A stretch of DNA of 47,933 bases from a virus: positions 1-47,933 of the IMG/VR virus record IMGVR_UViG_3300035211_000061. One strand, given 5' to 3'. The notes below the pieces were generated by a model. It was not told the origin of the DNA and did no database searches. It was given only the letters and a program-made list of their open reading frames with translations. How positions within the stretch are numbered: the first letter of the stretch is position 1; every line of letters starts with the position of its first letter. A program made the position numbers and the translations under genes. Of the stretch, positions 15,550 to 24,790 are shown piece by piece.

Positions 15550-17159
15550 TGCCGAGAGATCTCAAAGTAAAGACGACATTTCAAAGCGTCGACAAGTCAA
15601 CTCGGGTGATCGGAAAGATCCAAAGCAAGATGATGCGGTTTACTGCGTCAACTGCTATGGGGCTTCGCAAGATAGATAGAACCATGTCAAAGGTTCGACG
15701 CGGAATGTCGCACGGCCTTAAAATCGGTATTGTCTCTGCATCTGGTGCAGCGATAGGACTTTATGCTGCAATAAACAAAACAGCGGCATCAATGGATCAA
15801 CTTGCAAAGCGTGCACGAACGATTGAATTTCCAATAGAAGAATTTCAGGAATGGCGTTTTGTATCAGAACAGAGCGGTGTGAGTACTGACATATTCGAAA
15901 AGAGTATGCAGAAATTTGCAAGGGTAATCGGTGATGCAAAAAACAAAACTGGAAGCCTCTATACTGTTCTCAAAAAAAATGACCGAGGCCTATTAAGACA
16001 AGTTCGCGTTACCAAGGACACATCTGAGGCATTTGAGGTTATGGTCGATGCGATACGAAAAGTTGAAGATCCAACAAAAAAAGCATCTATCGCCGCAGCT
16101 ACATTTGGTCGATCCGGAATCGACATGATCAACATGGCAAATCTCGGTTCGAAAGAGATCGAAAAGCTTAGAAAGCAGATGCGTGAGAATGGAGTTGTGA
16201 CGGCTGAACAGGCAGCCAAGGCAGAGGCATACAACGACATGATGAACCGAGTCAGGAAGACCGGCATGTCGCTCATGGTGGACGTTTTTTCACCGATGAT
16301 GCCAGTACTTACAAACCTTGCTGACGGCGCCAGAAAATGGGCGGTTGCAAACAAGGGATTGATCAGCTCAAAACTGAAAAGCTATCTGGATTGGACGGTC
16401 AACAACTTCGATAAAATCGTAAGCACTTTGAAGAAAATTGGCATTGGAATCACCATATTCTATGGGCTTAGCGCAGCGATCAAAGTCGCCAGCGTATCGA
16501 TGCAGGTTTTCAACGCGCTTTCGAAGATTGACCTATCGAAGGTGAGAAAACTCGGTTCATATTTTGGAAAAACACTTCCTGCCGAAATAGGTAAGAGCAG
16601 CTCTGCCATGAAGTTGTTCGGCAAAGGGCTTGGCTTGGTCGGCGCAGCGCTCATTACCTACGAAATAGGCAAGCTGATATACGACAACTTCGCCGCCCCA
16701 ATGATCAGGGCGAACAAAGAGCTTGATCGGTTGAAGGGAAAAATAGAGGAGACGAAGAAAAAAGGCTTGTCAAACCTGAATTCGCCTCAGCTTCAGACTG
16801 AAAAAAAGAGAGCCGAAAAGGCGCTCAATCTCGAGAAAGACCTCGGCAAGAAGACCGGGTGGTTGATGGCGACATCAACGGGAATGGGCGCTGGTTTCGG
16901 CGTGCTCCAATACGACAAAGCGCAGACTGCGCGCGAGAATGAGTTGAAGAAATACGGGACACAGGTTAGGAGCGCCATTGTTCGACGTCGGGACATTGAC
17001 ATTGCGCGGTCTCCGATGTCAGACGAGTGGTCGACCAGCACGCAGATGGTCAAGGAGCAGGTAGAGATCACTATCAAGGACGAGACCGGCAGGGCCCGTA
17101 TCACCAAGGGTCGCCGAGGCGGAAGGCTGAAGCTCGCCCACACCGGGAGTATGCCGTGA
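15549..17159 (+). CDS. Tail tape measure protein
   Basis: A 536-aa protein with a basic N-terminus, long amphipathic helices, two hydrophobic segments (about 55-75 and 295-325) and a C-terminal domain of the Mu type (EQVEITIKDETGRARITKGRRGG). It is short for the family. At the usual ~0.15 nm per residue the tail would be about 80 nm. The last residues overlap the GTG of the gpN-like gene. Confidence 0.85.
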   Translation: MPRDLKVKTTFQSVDKSTRVIGKIQSKMMRFTASTAMGLRKIDRTMSKVRRGMSHGLKIGIVSASGAAIGLYAAINKTAASMDQLAKRARTIEFPIEEFQEWRFVSEQSGVSTDIFEKSMQKFARVIGDAKNKTGSLYTVLKKNDRGLLRQVRVTKDTSEAFEVMVDAIRKVEDPTKKASIAAATFGRSGIDMINMANLGSKEIEKLRKQMRENGVVTAEQAAKAEAYNDMMNRVRKTGMSLMVDVFSPMMPVLTNLADGARKWAVANKGLISSKLKSYLDWTVNNFDKIVSTLKKIGIGITIFYGLSAAIKVASVSMQVFNALSKIDLSKVRKLGSYFGKTLPAEIGKSSSAMKLFGKGLGLVGAALITYEIGKLIYDNFAAPMIRANKELDRLKGKIEETKKKGLSNLNSPQLQTEKKRAEKALNLEKDLGKKTGWLMATSTGMGAGFGVLQYDKAQTARENELKKYGTQVRSAIVRRRDIDIARSPMSDEWSTSTQMVKEQVEITIKDETGRARITKGRRGGRLKLAHTGSMP

Positions 17160-18400
17160 CTCTGAAGCCTGCCAAATACAAGAGCCCGTCCGGCCAGGTA
17201 GTTCCGTTCGACTACGAAGACATCGAATCGAATGTTGACACCAAGGCCGCGGTCTTCGAGACAGCCCTTGGAAACGGCACCTACGTCCAACCAAACGGTC
17301 ACACTAGCGGTCGTTTCCCGATGGCGTGTTTTTTCAGCGGTGAAAATTACGAGGACAAGGCTGAAGCGTTTCTGTCGGCTGTATTGGAGACCGGCGAGGG
17401 GATCCTGTCTCATCCAATTCATAGCGACATCAACGTTGTTCCGGTTGGTACCGTGGTGCGCGCAGACAACCTCGTCACGGCTGGAAACCAGGTCGTCTAT
17501 ACATTGACATTCTTCGAGACGACCGGCCTTCAGATTGGCGAGCAGCGCGGCCTAAAGCAGGTTTTCGATTCTCTAATTCAAGCATCATCGGTGGATTTCT
17601 CGCAGAAGGTAAAAATCGAGAATGACCCGGTAGATAAAGGTGCGTTCAGGGCTCGACTTGAAAGCACCCTGAATGTCATGCGAAAGCGTCTCAAGGATGC
17701 GTCTGGTGCCGTTGCCAAGGTCAACAATGCCATTGAGGACACGGGGGACTCAATCAGCAGAGGGCTCGACATGCTCCTCGGTGAGCCTCTAACTCTTGCT
17801 CGTCAAATTCAGATGCTTATCGGAGAGCCGCGGCGCCAAAACAACGCAGTCCAGGCAAAGATTGACGGATACCTAGATCTTGCCGCCGACATCTTCCAGG
17901 CGAGTTTGGCCGAGCCAGGGAAATACAGCAGGGACTCGGCGAACAATTTCCATTTCAATAAGATGCGCGCTCAGACCATCGTAGCGAACACCGCAATGGT
18001 CATTTCGGACAGTACTGAGTTCCTCACGAGGTCCCAATATATCGCGGCATCTGACACGCTCTCCGCTCTCTTGGAATCGTACCAGACATGGCACGACGAC
18101 AACTTTGAGAACCTGGAAACCGCTTACATCGACCCGACGAATATCGATACCGGAGACGGCATCTCCGAGTTGTACGAGCTGGTATTGTCGGTGTGCTCCG
18201 ATATGATCACGAAGTCGTTCAACGCGAAAATCGAATACCGGGAGCAACTGGCCTCAGACCGGACACCGATTGACCTCTGTTACGAGTTGTACGGGACGAC
18301 CTCCAACGACACCATGGACCTATTTTTGGCGAGCAACAAAATAACCGGTGACGAGCACTTTCTGATACCGAAGGGGAGGGAAATTGTCGCGTATCTATAA
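17156..18400 (+). CDS. DNA circulation/baseplate protein, Mu gpN-like
   Basis: A 414-aa protein from GTG 17156 (GTGA overlap); an upstream in-frame extension is a shadow of the tape measure. The N-terminal domain matches the DNA_circ_N pattern: VVPFDYEDIESNVDTKAAVF, GRFPMACFFSGENYEDKAEAF, then ETGEGILSHPIHSDINVVP. The C-terminal half is helical. In Mu, gpN is a baseplate wedge/hub component. It contains the second copy of a 25-nt repeat. Confidence 0.88.
   Translation: MTLKPAKYKSPSGQVVPFDYEDIESNVDTKAAVFETALGNGTYVQPNGHTSGRFPMACFFSGENYEDKAEAFLSAVLETGEGILSHPIHSDINVVPVGTVVRADNLVTAGNQVVYTLTFFETTGLQIGEQRGLKQVFDSLIQASSVDFSQKVKIENDPVDKGAFRARLESTLNVMRKRLKDASGAVAKVNNAIEDTGDSISRGLDMLLGEPLTLARQIQMLIGEPRRQNNAVQAKIDGYLDLAADIFQASLAEPGKYSRDSANNFHFNKMRAQTIVANTAMVISDSTEFLTRSQYIAASDTLSALLESYQTWHDDNFENLETAYIDPTNIDTGDGISELYELVLSVCSDMITKSFNAKIEYREQLASDRTPIDLCYELYGTTSNDTMDLFLASNKITGDEHFLIPKGREIVAYL
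18105..18129 (+). repeat. 25-nt repeat, copy 2 (in gpN-like gene)
   Basis: Exact copy of 14817-14841; here it encodes ENLETAYI in the gpN-like protein. This is probably the source copy, because the surrounding protein sequence is continuous. Confidence 0.9.
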
Positions 18401-19589
18401 AGCCACCGGTGGCGAGAGTTGGAGCGCCGTTGCTCGCCGGACGACCGGGAATGATGTCGACGCGGACGCTATCCGGAGGGCGAACCCAGGGATGCGCGCG
18501 CCACTGGAAGCTGGAGCCACCGTACAGATCCCAATCGGAGAGGAGTTCGATCCGTCACCGTCGGATGACGAGCTGCAGATCGTAATAGATGGACAGGAGA
18601 TCGGAACCTTTGACCACTTTGAAATTCAGGTGGCCATCGACGCGATCTCAAAATGCAGTCTCGTTTTACCGAACGAACCGGAGACGAGGAAGATTCTTCG
18701 CCCCCTCGGCGCGCAGAGGATAATTATCAACGCTTTCGGCCGGCGGATATTTACCGGGCGTTGTCGAACACCGATACCGAACAATACGCCTGAGTCTAAG
18801 ACGCTCGATGTCGAGTGCTACTCTGATCCGGCCGTACTCGAGAGGGGAACACCGCAGATCTCGAACATGCCCGGAGAGTGGAAGGACGCGCAGCTCGAAC
18901 AGATTGCAGACGATCTCTGCCGGGTGCACGGTATCTCGCTTCGGTTCGAATCTCCTACAGTGGCGCGTTTCAAGCGCGTCGATATCCAACCCGGTCAACC
19001 GGTGCTTGGGTTTCTCTCCGATCTGGCGACGCAGCGGGGACTTCTGATTGCATCGGACGAGTTCGGCGGGTTGGTGTTTCGAGGCGGTGAGTCGGTTGGG
19101 ACGCCGGTTTCGTTCATCGAGGAGCGACCCGGGATCGATGTTCACATCGGAATCAACGAAGATCGGTATTTCTCATCGGTGACCGGGTCGGTCCCGTCCA
19201 AGAGCCGCAGGGGTCGAAAGGGGGCGAGTTTCACCGTCGACAACCCCTACAGGACAGACGTCATATGTGACCACCATTTCGACTGCCAAGACATCGACGA
19301 GGGCGAGCTAGAGGACGCGGTGAAGGCTGCGGCCGGAAGAATGTTTGCCGAGCTGGTGGCGGCGAGTGCCGAGGTCGCCACGTGGAAAAATGACCAGGGG
19401 GAGATCTATTGGCCGGGACAGACCGTTTGGGTTAAGGACGAGGCGGAGTATGTTCCGGATTTCGTCGAATTTCTCGTCTCCATGGTGACGCTGAAACGCA
19501 GCTCGGAAGGCATGTCGTCATTTTTGAACCTGACCCTACCGGGTGTCTACAACGGAGAAATTCCGGAGGTGTTGCCGTGGCAACAATAG
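18384..19589 (+). CDS. Baseplate hub, Mu gp44-like, with fused LysM/gpX domain
   Basis: A 401-aa protein, TTG start at 18384 after a strong GGGGAGGG. Residues 1-52 form a LysM or tail-protein-X domain (GESWSAVARRTTGNDVD, then IRRANPGM and VQIPIG), which other phages encode as a separate gene. The rest is the gpP/gp44/gpD-type hub: IVIDGQEIGTFDHFEIQ, LVLPNEPETRKIL, DIQPGQPVLGFLSDLATQRG and GVYNGEIPEVLPWQ. It forms the central baseplate ring above the spike. Confidence 0.9.
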   Translation: MSRIYKATGGESWSAVARRTTGNDVDADAIRRANPGMRAPLEAGATVQIPIGEEFDPSPSDDELQIVIDGQEIGTFDHFEIQVAIDAISKCSLVLPNEPETRKILRPLGAQRIIINAFGRRIFTGRCRTPIPNNTPESKTLDVECYSDPAVLERGTPQISNMPGEWKDAQLEQIADDLCRVHGISLRFESPTVARFKRVDIQPGQPVLGFLSDLATQRGLLIASDEFGGLVFRGGESVGTPVSFIEERPGIDVHIGINEDRYFSSVTGSVPSKSRRGRKGASFTVDNPYRTDVICDHHFDCQDIDEGELEDAVKAAAGRMFAELVAASAEVATWKNDQGEIYWPGQTVWVKDEAEYVPDFVEFLVSMVTLKRSSEGMSSFLNLTLPGVYNGEIPEVLPWQQ

Positions 19590-20077
19590 GCCATATCAAG
19601 AGCACGCAGATCGTCGACGGACAGATCACGGCCGTTGTGGAGACAGGAACGGGGCAGACGGTTACAGGGATCGTGATGCCCGCATCCGGATCCGAATTCC
19701 ACCCCCTCCCGGGGGACCGCGTCCTGTTCCACTGGGCCGGGCAGGAGGTTCACATCTCCGCCGTGGTTTCCGAAGATGCATCAACGGGGAGAGGTGAAAG
19801 TCTGATATTCTCCAGAAACGCCGCTGGGCAGGTCGTAGCGTCCGTTCATCTTCGGGACAATGGCCAGGTGGTCGTAACCACTACCGGGGCCGTGGTGGGC
19901 AATGGAGCGTCTCCCGTGGCGCTTGCGCAGAAAGTAGATGCGCTATGGACGGCACTGTGGGGAGTGATAAACGGATGGACGCCTGTTTATGAGACAGCCT
20001 TAAAGGCCAACTTTTTATCAGCGTTCCCACCACCCGGGCCACAAACCGTTGGCTCATCCAACCTGAAGGCAGACTGA
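19577..20077 (+). CDS. Baseplate assembly protein V/spike, Mu gp45-like
   Basis: A 166-aa protein from GTG 19577. It has the OB-like N-terminal domain of gpV proteins (GIVMPASGSEFHPLPGDRVLF) and a C-terminal beta-helical region (QVVVTTTGAVVGNGASPVAL). Its C-terminal tail is Pro-rich instead of ending in a long needle. It overlaps the hub gene by 13 bases. Membrane-puncturing spike. Confidence 0.88.
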   Translation: MATIGHIKSTQIVDGQITAVVETGTGQTVTGIVMPASGSEFHPLPGDRVLFHWAGQEVHISAVVSEDASTGRGESLIFSRNAAGQVVASVHLRDNGQVVVTTTGAVVGNGASPVALAQKVDALWTALWGVINGWTPVYETALKANFLSAFPPPGPQTVGSSNLKAD

Positions 20078-20532
20078 TGGGAGACTATTCCACAAACCAA
20101 CCACAGCGCGGCGACGTCTGGCACTTCATGGGAGAAAACGGCGGAGACATCGAGGAGAAGGACGGATTCATCACGATGACGACGTTCATCGAAACGCTCA
20201 TCAACTACTGTCTCTTTGGAGGGAACAACGATGACGACGGCAGCGCGGCCACATCAAACCAGCAGTGGTGGGGAAATGAAGATGAGCCGGATGAACGGAA
20301 ACTTCGAGGGAAGCTCCAATCGATGTTGGACGGTCGGCCGTTGACGAGCGCGCTTCTGCCGACGTTCCAGGACGCCGCCAAGGAAGACATCAAAAGTGGC
20401 GCACAGGGATACATCGATACGGTTTTTGTTTCGGCATCAATCTCGGCGCCGAGTAGGTTGGACCTGTTTATCTCGGTGACCGACGCGCATGGTACACCGT
20501 ACGAAGTGAATTTGAGAGGGATAACAGTATGA
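20077..20532 (+). CDS. Baseplate protein, Mu gp46-like
   Basis: A 151-aa gp25-fold wedge protein. The QQWWGNEDEP motif and the following KLQSMLDGRPLTSALL segment match the GP46 family. The C-terminal beta strand pair (LDLFISVTDAHG) is typical. The start overlaps the previous stop by one base. Confidence 0.87.
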   Translation: MGDYSTNQPQRGDVWHFMGENGGDIEEKDGFITMTTFIETLINYCLFGGNNDDDGSAATSNQQWWGNEDEPDERKLRGKLQSMLDGRPLTSALLPTFQDAAKEDIKSGAQGYIDTVFVSASISAPSRLDLFISVTDAHGTPYEVNLRGITV

Positions 20533-21728
20533 CGCCTCGAAGGACCGCAAAGGAGATCTCGGATCTCGTCATTTCCCAGCTCGAAACGAGTCTGAGCACA
20601 TCGATACCGTTGCTGCCGAAAAGCTTCTGTCGGGTTTTGGCAAAGGCCATCGGCGGAGTCTTCGTGATGCTCTATCAGTACGCCGGCGACATCCTGATGC
20701 AGATGTTCGTCAAGTACGCATCGAATGAGCCGCGAAACGTCAACGGTGTCACTATCACCCCGCTGAAGGAATGGGGGGATCTGGTCGGCATCTACCAGGC
20801 CCAAGGGGTTCGGGCTGAGCGCACGGTTGAGATCACGGTGCTTACACAGGGCGGGACTATCTCGAGTGGGTCCCGTATCGCCAACCCGGCTACGCAGATG
20901 ATCTACACAGTTGTAGGCGACGTTTCCCTGAATGCCTCGACGGTGCGTGCTCGCATTCGAGCTACGAAAGTTGGAGAGATCGGCAATGTGGATACCGGAA
21001 CGATGCTTCATTTCGTTTCAGCACCGGACGACATCGAGAAAGAGGCTGTCGTCGTTGCACCGGTATCGCCTGAGATCGATGTCGCCGGGGAAGATCCGGA
21101 GAGCACCGAGCTGTTCAGGGAGCACATCCAAGAATTTTTCATGGCTCGTCCACAGGGTGGCGCCATGCAGGATTATCGAAACTGGGCTGAGGAGACCCCG
21201 GGAGTCAAGAACGCCTATCCATATTCTGGTTGGACGGATGAAGGTATACCAAATAGTCGGGCCGGACAGGTGTTTTTGTTCATTGAGGGAGTTACGGGAG
21301 ACGGCATACCGGATATCGGATTATTAGGTGCTGTTTCTACATATGTTGAAAACGACACAAGTGGACTGGCAGCTCGACGCACGATCAACACCTACGTCCA
21401 ATATCTACCCATTACGAGGACTGTATTTGACGTCACCATCACCGGTTTGTTTTCAGATGACGACGTTACTACTCAGGCAGAAATAGAGGCGGAGCTTGCA
21501 AAATTCTTCCTCGGCCGTGAGCCGGGTGGGCAGGCCGGATACACGGTCCTACTTCCGAAGCGCGACATCGTCGCAAGAACAGAGGTTGGCGGCATCGTAA
21601 GCCGTATCGCGGCTTCTCATAACGGACTCGTGACCGGTGTTGCCGTGAGCGTGTCTGGAACGTATCAGGAGTTTTTCTACCTCCAAGAGGGCGAGAAAGC
21701 GCGCCTCGGGACGGTCTCATGGAACTGA
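20529..21728 (+). CDS. Baseplate J-like protein, Mu gp47-like
   Basis: A 399-aa wedge protein. N-terminal helix ISDLVISQLETSLSTSIPLL; the conserved GVRAERTVEITVLTQGGTIS segment; and PQGGAMQDYRNWAEETPGVKNAYPYSG, the hallmark of the baseplate J/gp47 family. Coupled to gp46 (ATGA overlap). Confidence 0.92.
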   Translation: MTPRRTAKEISDLVISQLETSLSTSIPLLPKSFCRVLAKAIGGVFVMLYQYAGDILMQMFVKYASNEPRNVNGVTITPLKEWGDLVGIYQAQGVRAERTVEITVLTQGGTISSGSRIANPATQMIYTVVGDVSLNASTVRARIRATKVGEIGNVDTGTMLHFVSAPDDIEKEAVVVAPVSPEIDVAGEDPESTELFREHIQEFFMARPQGGAMQDYRNWAEETPGVKNAYPYSGWTDEGIPNSRAGQVFLFIEGVTGDGIPDIGLLGAVSTYVENDTSGLAARRTINTYVQYLPITRTVFDVTITGLFSDDDVTTQAEIEAELAKFFLGREPGGQAGYTVLLPKRDIVARTEVGGIVSRIAASHNGLVTGVAVSVSGTYQEFFYLQEGEKARLGTVSWN

Positions 21729-22510
21729 GCGACTGGGTAAAGGTTTTCGACAGGCTCCTACCTCGTTCGAGGTTGTGGGGTCTGATTATCGATAGACCGC
21801 TGAAACGCTTTTTTTACGGCCTGTCGATTGTGCCGAAAACGATTCGTGAGCACCTCGGTAGTGTGCTTCTCGAAGCCTTCCCTGCTCATACGACCTATCT
21901 TCACGATTGGTCCGAACAGTTTGGCGCGCTCGAAGACGAGACGGACGAGCAGCTCTCCGCGGAATGGGGCGCGTTCGGTGGACAGTCACCGGAATACATC
22001 CAGGGAGTCTTGCGCGACGCTGGGTTCGACGTTTACGTTCACGAGTGGTGGGAGCCAGGTGTAGATCCTCCCGTGGCAAGGACGCCGAGCCCGATAGACC
22101 TAGTTGATTCCTCAATCGTGTTGGTAAACGATATTTACGAGATCGGAAAAAACTACCTGCACCAATTCGGTGACAACGTTTCCCAGTTCGTTCATGACGC
22201 CTCGGTTCGGTTCGGCGCCTACGACGGGTACACCGTGACGCTCAAGCGCTATCCATGCCCGGACATCCCAGCGGAGTACCCAGTCTACTTCTATGTCTGC
22301 GGTGAGACGTGGCCGGAATACGCCGTTGTTCCTGAGGCGGATTTCAGAAAACTGATCCGACTTATTTTCAAAATCAAACCCGTCGACAAGAGGGTAATCC
22401 TGCGAATCTCGCCGTTTGACGACATTCAGGACGTGTGGGATCTCGACCCGCAGATTGACGAGATACAGGACATTATTTCGGCCACTGATGATATTCAGGA
22501 CCGATATTGA
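21719..22510 (+). CDS. Baseplate/tail protein, Mu gp48-like (YmfQ family)
   Basis: A 263-aa protein, longer than usual for the family, with WGLIIDRPLKRFFYGL near the N-terminus and a sequence typical of DUF2313/YmfQ proteins in the first 200 residues. The final 40 residues contain Asp-Ile repeats (DDIQDVWD, EIQDII, DDIQDRY), probably a short coiled or beta extension that attaches the fiber. Overlaps gp47 by 10 bases. Confidence 0.85.
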   Translation: MELSDWVKVFDRLLPRSRLWGLIIDRPLKRFFYGLSIVPKTIREHLGSVLLEAFPAHTTYLHDWSEQFGALEDETDEQLSAEWGAFGGQSPEYIQGVLRDAGFDVYVHEWWEPGVDPPVARTPSPIDLVDSSIVLVNDIYEIGKNYLHQFGDNVSQFVHDASVRFGAYDGYTVTLKRYPCPDIPAEYPVYFYVCGETWPEYAVVPEADFRKLIRLIFKIKPVDKRVILRISPFDDIQDVWDLDPQIDEIQDIISATDDIQDRY

Positions 22511-22519
22511 GGTGATACC

Positions 22520-23833
22520 ATGGCATTGTTTCCATATCGTATTTTCAGGATCCAGGACGCGGTGGCGTCAATCAACGACGGTCAAATTTGCATCGAGGAT
22601 GGCAACGATAGCGACCTCGGTTTTCGCATGTTCGGATACAAAGACGGAAACGGCGTCACTCAGAAATGTTTGGCGAAAAACCAAGACGCCTACATCCAAG
22701 ATCTACGTCTGAACGGGTCGACCACCATCGGTGAAACAGGATTGCTCAAACACGACACGAACGGAGATGTAACCGGCGGGAAGCTGTCGATCGCCGAACT
22801 AGAGGATTTACTCACCGAGCCGCTTCCGACGGGTGGGGTCACCGGCCTCGAGGAAGATCAAGTCCTGATCGGAAGCGCAACGGGGTTGATCGATCAGACC
22901 AATAGTCTCAAGTTTGACGATACCGATCTGTTGATACGATATGATCCTTCCACAGACCCAGACAAATACATGGGAATAAACTGGCGACAGGTCTACGGAG
23001 GTGACACGGTAACAATTGGAGGATCCGTTGAAGCGATCATCGCACTCGGCGTAAATCTGGAACTCACCGGAGACATGACGAAATCCATTGCTCTCGGGTC
23101 AGGTACCGTCGATGCGAACCGTTCTGTTATCGCTGGTGACGCCCTCAATATAGGACAGGGATCTGGAACTAATGACCCTACCGGAGACTCACTGCTATGC
23201 CTTGGTACGAGCATCGATGCGGACGCTGGATTCGCGAGTTTGATTGGAAATGTCATTGACGTAAATGAGGTTTATTTTGTTTCCGCACTTGGCGATAATT
23301 TGGCGATCAACCACGACTATTGCACTGCGCGAGGAAAGTACGTCACGACGATGGCGAAGGGCGCTCGTCATTGGGGCATGGATCGATACGACAGTGTAAC
23401 AGGTACCTCTGAGGGAATTGATGGACTTATCCTTGCAGGAGAATCCACGGGTGATGAAACCGTGGTATTGCATTCTACTTTTGCAGGAAGCGAAGCATCG
23501 ATAACTATACCTGATGGGGTTATTGGAATATTTGATATAGATGTCATTTCGTCTGTATTCTCTGCAGACTCAGCAAGCAGTGGAATAAGGTTGTCACATG
23601 CCAGGGTATTCCTTTGGCAAAATGCTGGATATACGGCATGGAGCTTTGCCGTAAACCCATCATACGTGGCGACAAAAACAGCGACATGGGATGCAGTGAT
23701 AAGCGTGCTGCCAGGATCAAGCGGTGCTTTCAACATCAGAATGATAGTCTCAAGTACCAGCGGAGAGGTTATAACGCACACCGCTAGAATTAGCGGATTT
23801 ACAAATCAAATGTCACTGATCGCGACAAGTTAA
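22520..23833 (+). CDS. Tail fiber protein
   Basis: A 437-aa protein after the baseplate genes. The N-terminal 60 residues form the particle-binding part. Residues about 170-260 hold repeats of the YadA-head type (MTKSIALGSGT, NRSVIAGDALNIGQGSG, DSLLCLGTSI). The C-terminal beta-sandwich is probably the receptor-binding tip. The stop is shared with the start region of the glycosyltransferase gene. Confidence 0.82.
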   Translation: MALFPYRIFRIQDAVASINDGQICIEDGNDSDLGFRMFGYKDGNGVTQKCLAKNQDAYIQDLRLNGSTTIGETGLLKHDTNGDVTGGKLSIAELEDLLTEPLPTGGVTGLEEDQVLIGSATGLIDQTNSLKFDDTDLLIRYDPSTDPDKYMGINWRQVYGGDTVTIGGSVEAIIALGVNLELTGDMTKSIALGSGTVDANRSVIAGDALNIGQGSGTNDPTGDSLLCLGTSIDADAGFASLIGNVIDVNEVYFVSALGDNLAINHDYCTARGKYVTTMAKGARHWGMDRYDSVTGTSEGIDGLILAGESTGDETVVLHSTFAGSEASITIPDGVIGIFDIDVISSVFSADSASSGIRLSHARVFLWQNAGYTAWSFAVNPSYVATKTATWDAVISVLPGSSGAFNIRMIVSSTSGEVITHTARISGFTNQMSLIATS

Positions 23834-24789
23834 TGATTTTGCGAAACTTGAAAATATGGTGCATCAACCTAGATCGGTCACGGGATCGCTGGGATCATAT
23901 TTTCAAAACCTTCGGACCGGATGTTATTCGGGTTCCAGCTATAGATGGCATGGCGTGGTCAGACGGGACTTATGATTTGCATGGACGTCCACATTGGGGA
24001 AAGATTCCAGAAGACGTCGACCCTATGTTCAGATACTTCAATATGTTTCCGACAACCTACGCATGTAATCTTTCACATATAAAGGCTTTACGTCAGTTTC
24101 TGGATACCAATGAACCATGGGGGATCATCATCGAGGACGACACCGAGCCTGTTGGAGATCTGTCGAAGATCGAAGTGCCAAACGATTGCGACTTCTTCTA
24201 TCTCGTCGGGTCTTCACATCCTGGTTGCCGTTTGTCCCTGTATCCGGACGGCCAAGTTCACGGATTCCGCACGTTGGCAGCCTATGCACTATCGAGACGT
24301 GCGGCTATTTTGGCATTATGCGCTATGATTCCGATTCAGTATTATCAGGCTGACCATCAGATACCATTGCGATGTTTTGAGTCGACGCTACGCGGCAACT
24401 GGGATCATCCAGAGTGGCCAGAATTGCCGTATCGTATCAAGGCGTATGGTCAACAGGAATCCATTGTGCAACATAGCGAGCACGCAAAAATATCGACGTT
24501 CACGCGCGACGGTAGAAAGCCTTGGATACCGGACAATATGAACAATTTGAAAGGTGAAACTATGACAACGATAAAGGCAATCGAGAACAAAGAGAAGGAT
24601 TTGAGCGTAAGAATCCTACAGGCGAAACGCATCGAGATCATGGGCGAGGTCGCCAAGGGCGAGCAAAAAAAGCGAGAGCTCGAAGAGCAACTCAACCAGG
24701 CGAACAACAGCGTGACGTTTCTGCGTGGCGCCGTCGCGATGCTCGATGATCTTTTGAAAGAGAATTCAGAGCTACCGAAAGAGGAATGA
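23833..24789 (+). CDS. GT25-type glycosyltransferase with coiled-coil tail
   Basis: A 318-aa protein. Residues 1-230 match glycosyltransferase family 25: IWCINLDRSRDRWDHI, VPAIDGM, ACNLSHIKALRQFL and the metal-binding WGIIIEDDTEP. The last 75 residues are a charged coiled coil that has its own ribosome binding site and ATG at 24562. It sits between the fiber gene and a second receptor-binding gene, so it may glycosylate a fiber or modify the host surface polysaccharide. GT25 members normally act on LPS or collagen, so the target is inference. Confidence 0.75.
   Translation: MILRNLKIWCINLDRSRDRWDHIFKTFGPDVIRVPAIDGMAWSDGTYDLHGRPHWGKIPEDVDPMFRYFNMFPTTYACNLSHIKALRQFLDTNEPWGIIIEDDTEPVGDLSKIEVPNDCDFFYLVGSSHPGCRLSLYPDGQVHGFRTLAAYALSRRAAILALCAMIPIQYYQADHQIPLRCFESTLRGNWDHPEWPELPYRIKAYGQQESIVQHSEHAKISTFTRDGRKPWIPDNMNNLKGETMTTIKAIENKEKDLSVRILQAKRIEIMGEVAKGEQKKRELEEQLNQANNSVTFLRGAVAMLDDLLKENSELPKEE
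24562..24789 (+). CDS. Nested coiled-coil protein (75 aa)
   Basis: Within the glycosyltransferase frame, AAAGGTGA lies seven bases before ATG 24562. It would give a separate 75-aa protein, almost entirely coiled coil (EVAKGEQKKRELEEQLNQAN). It may once have been an independent gene that lost the stop codon between it and the glycosyltransferase. Confidence 0.5.
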   Translation: MTTIKAIENKEKDLSVRILQAKRIEIMGEVAKGEQKKRELEEQLNQANNSVTFLRGAVAMLDDLLKENSELPKEE

Positions 24790-24790
24790 C

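Noticed and set aside
20205-21011. A 268-codon open frame on the minus strand
   Set aside because: It is opposite the gp46 and gp47 genes, whose family matches are clear; no start signal.
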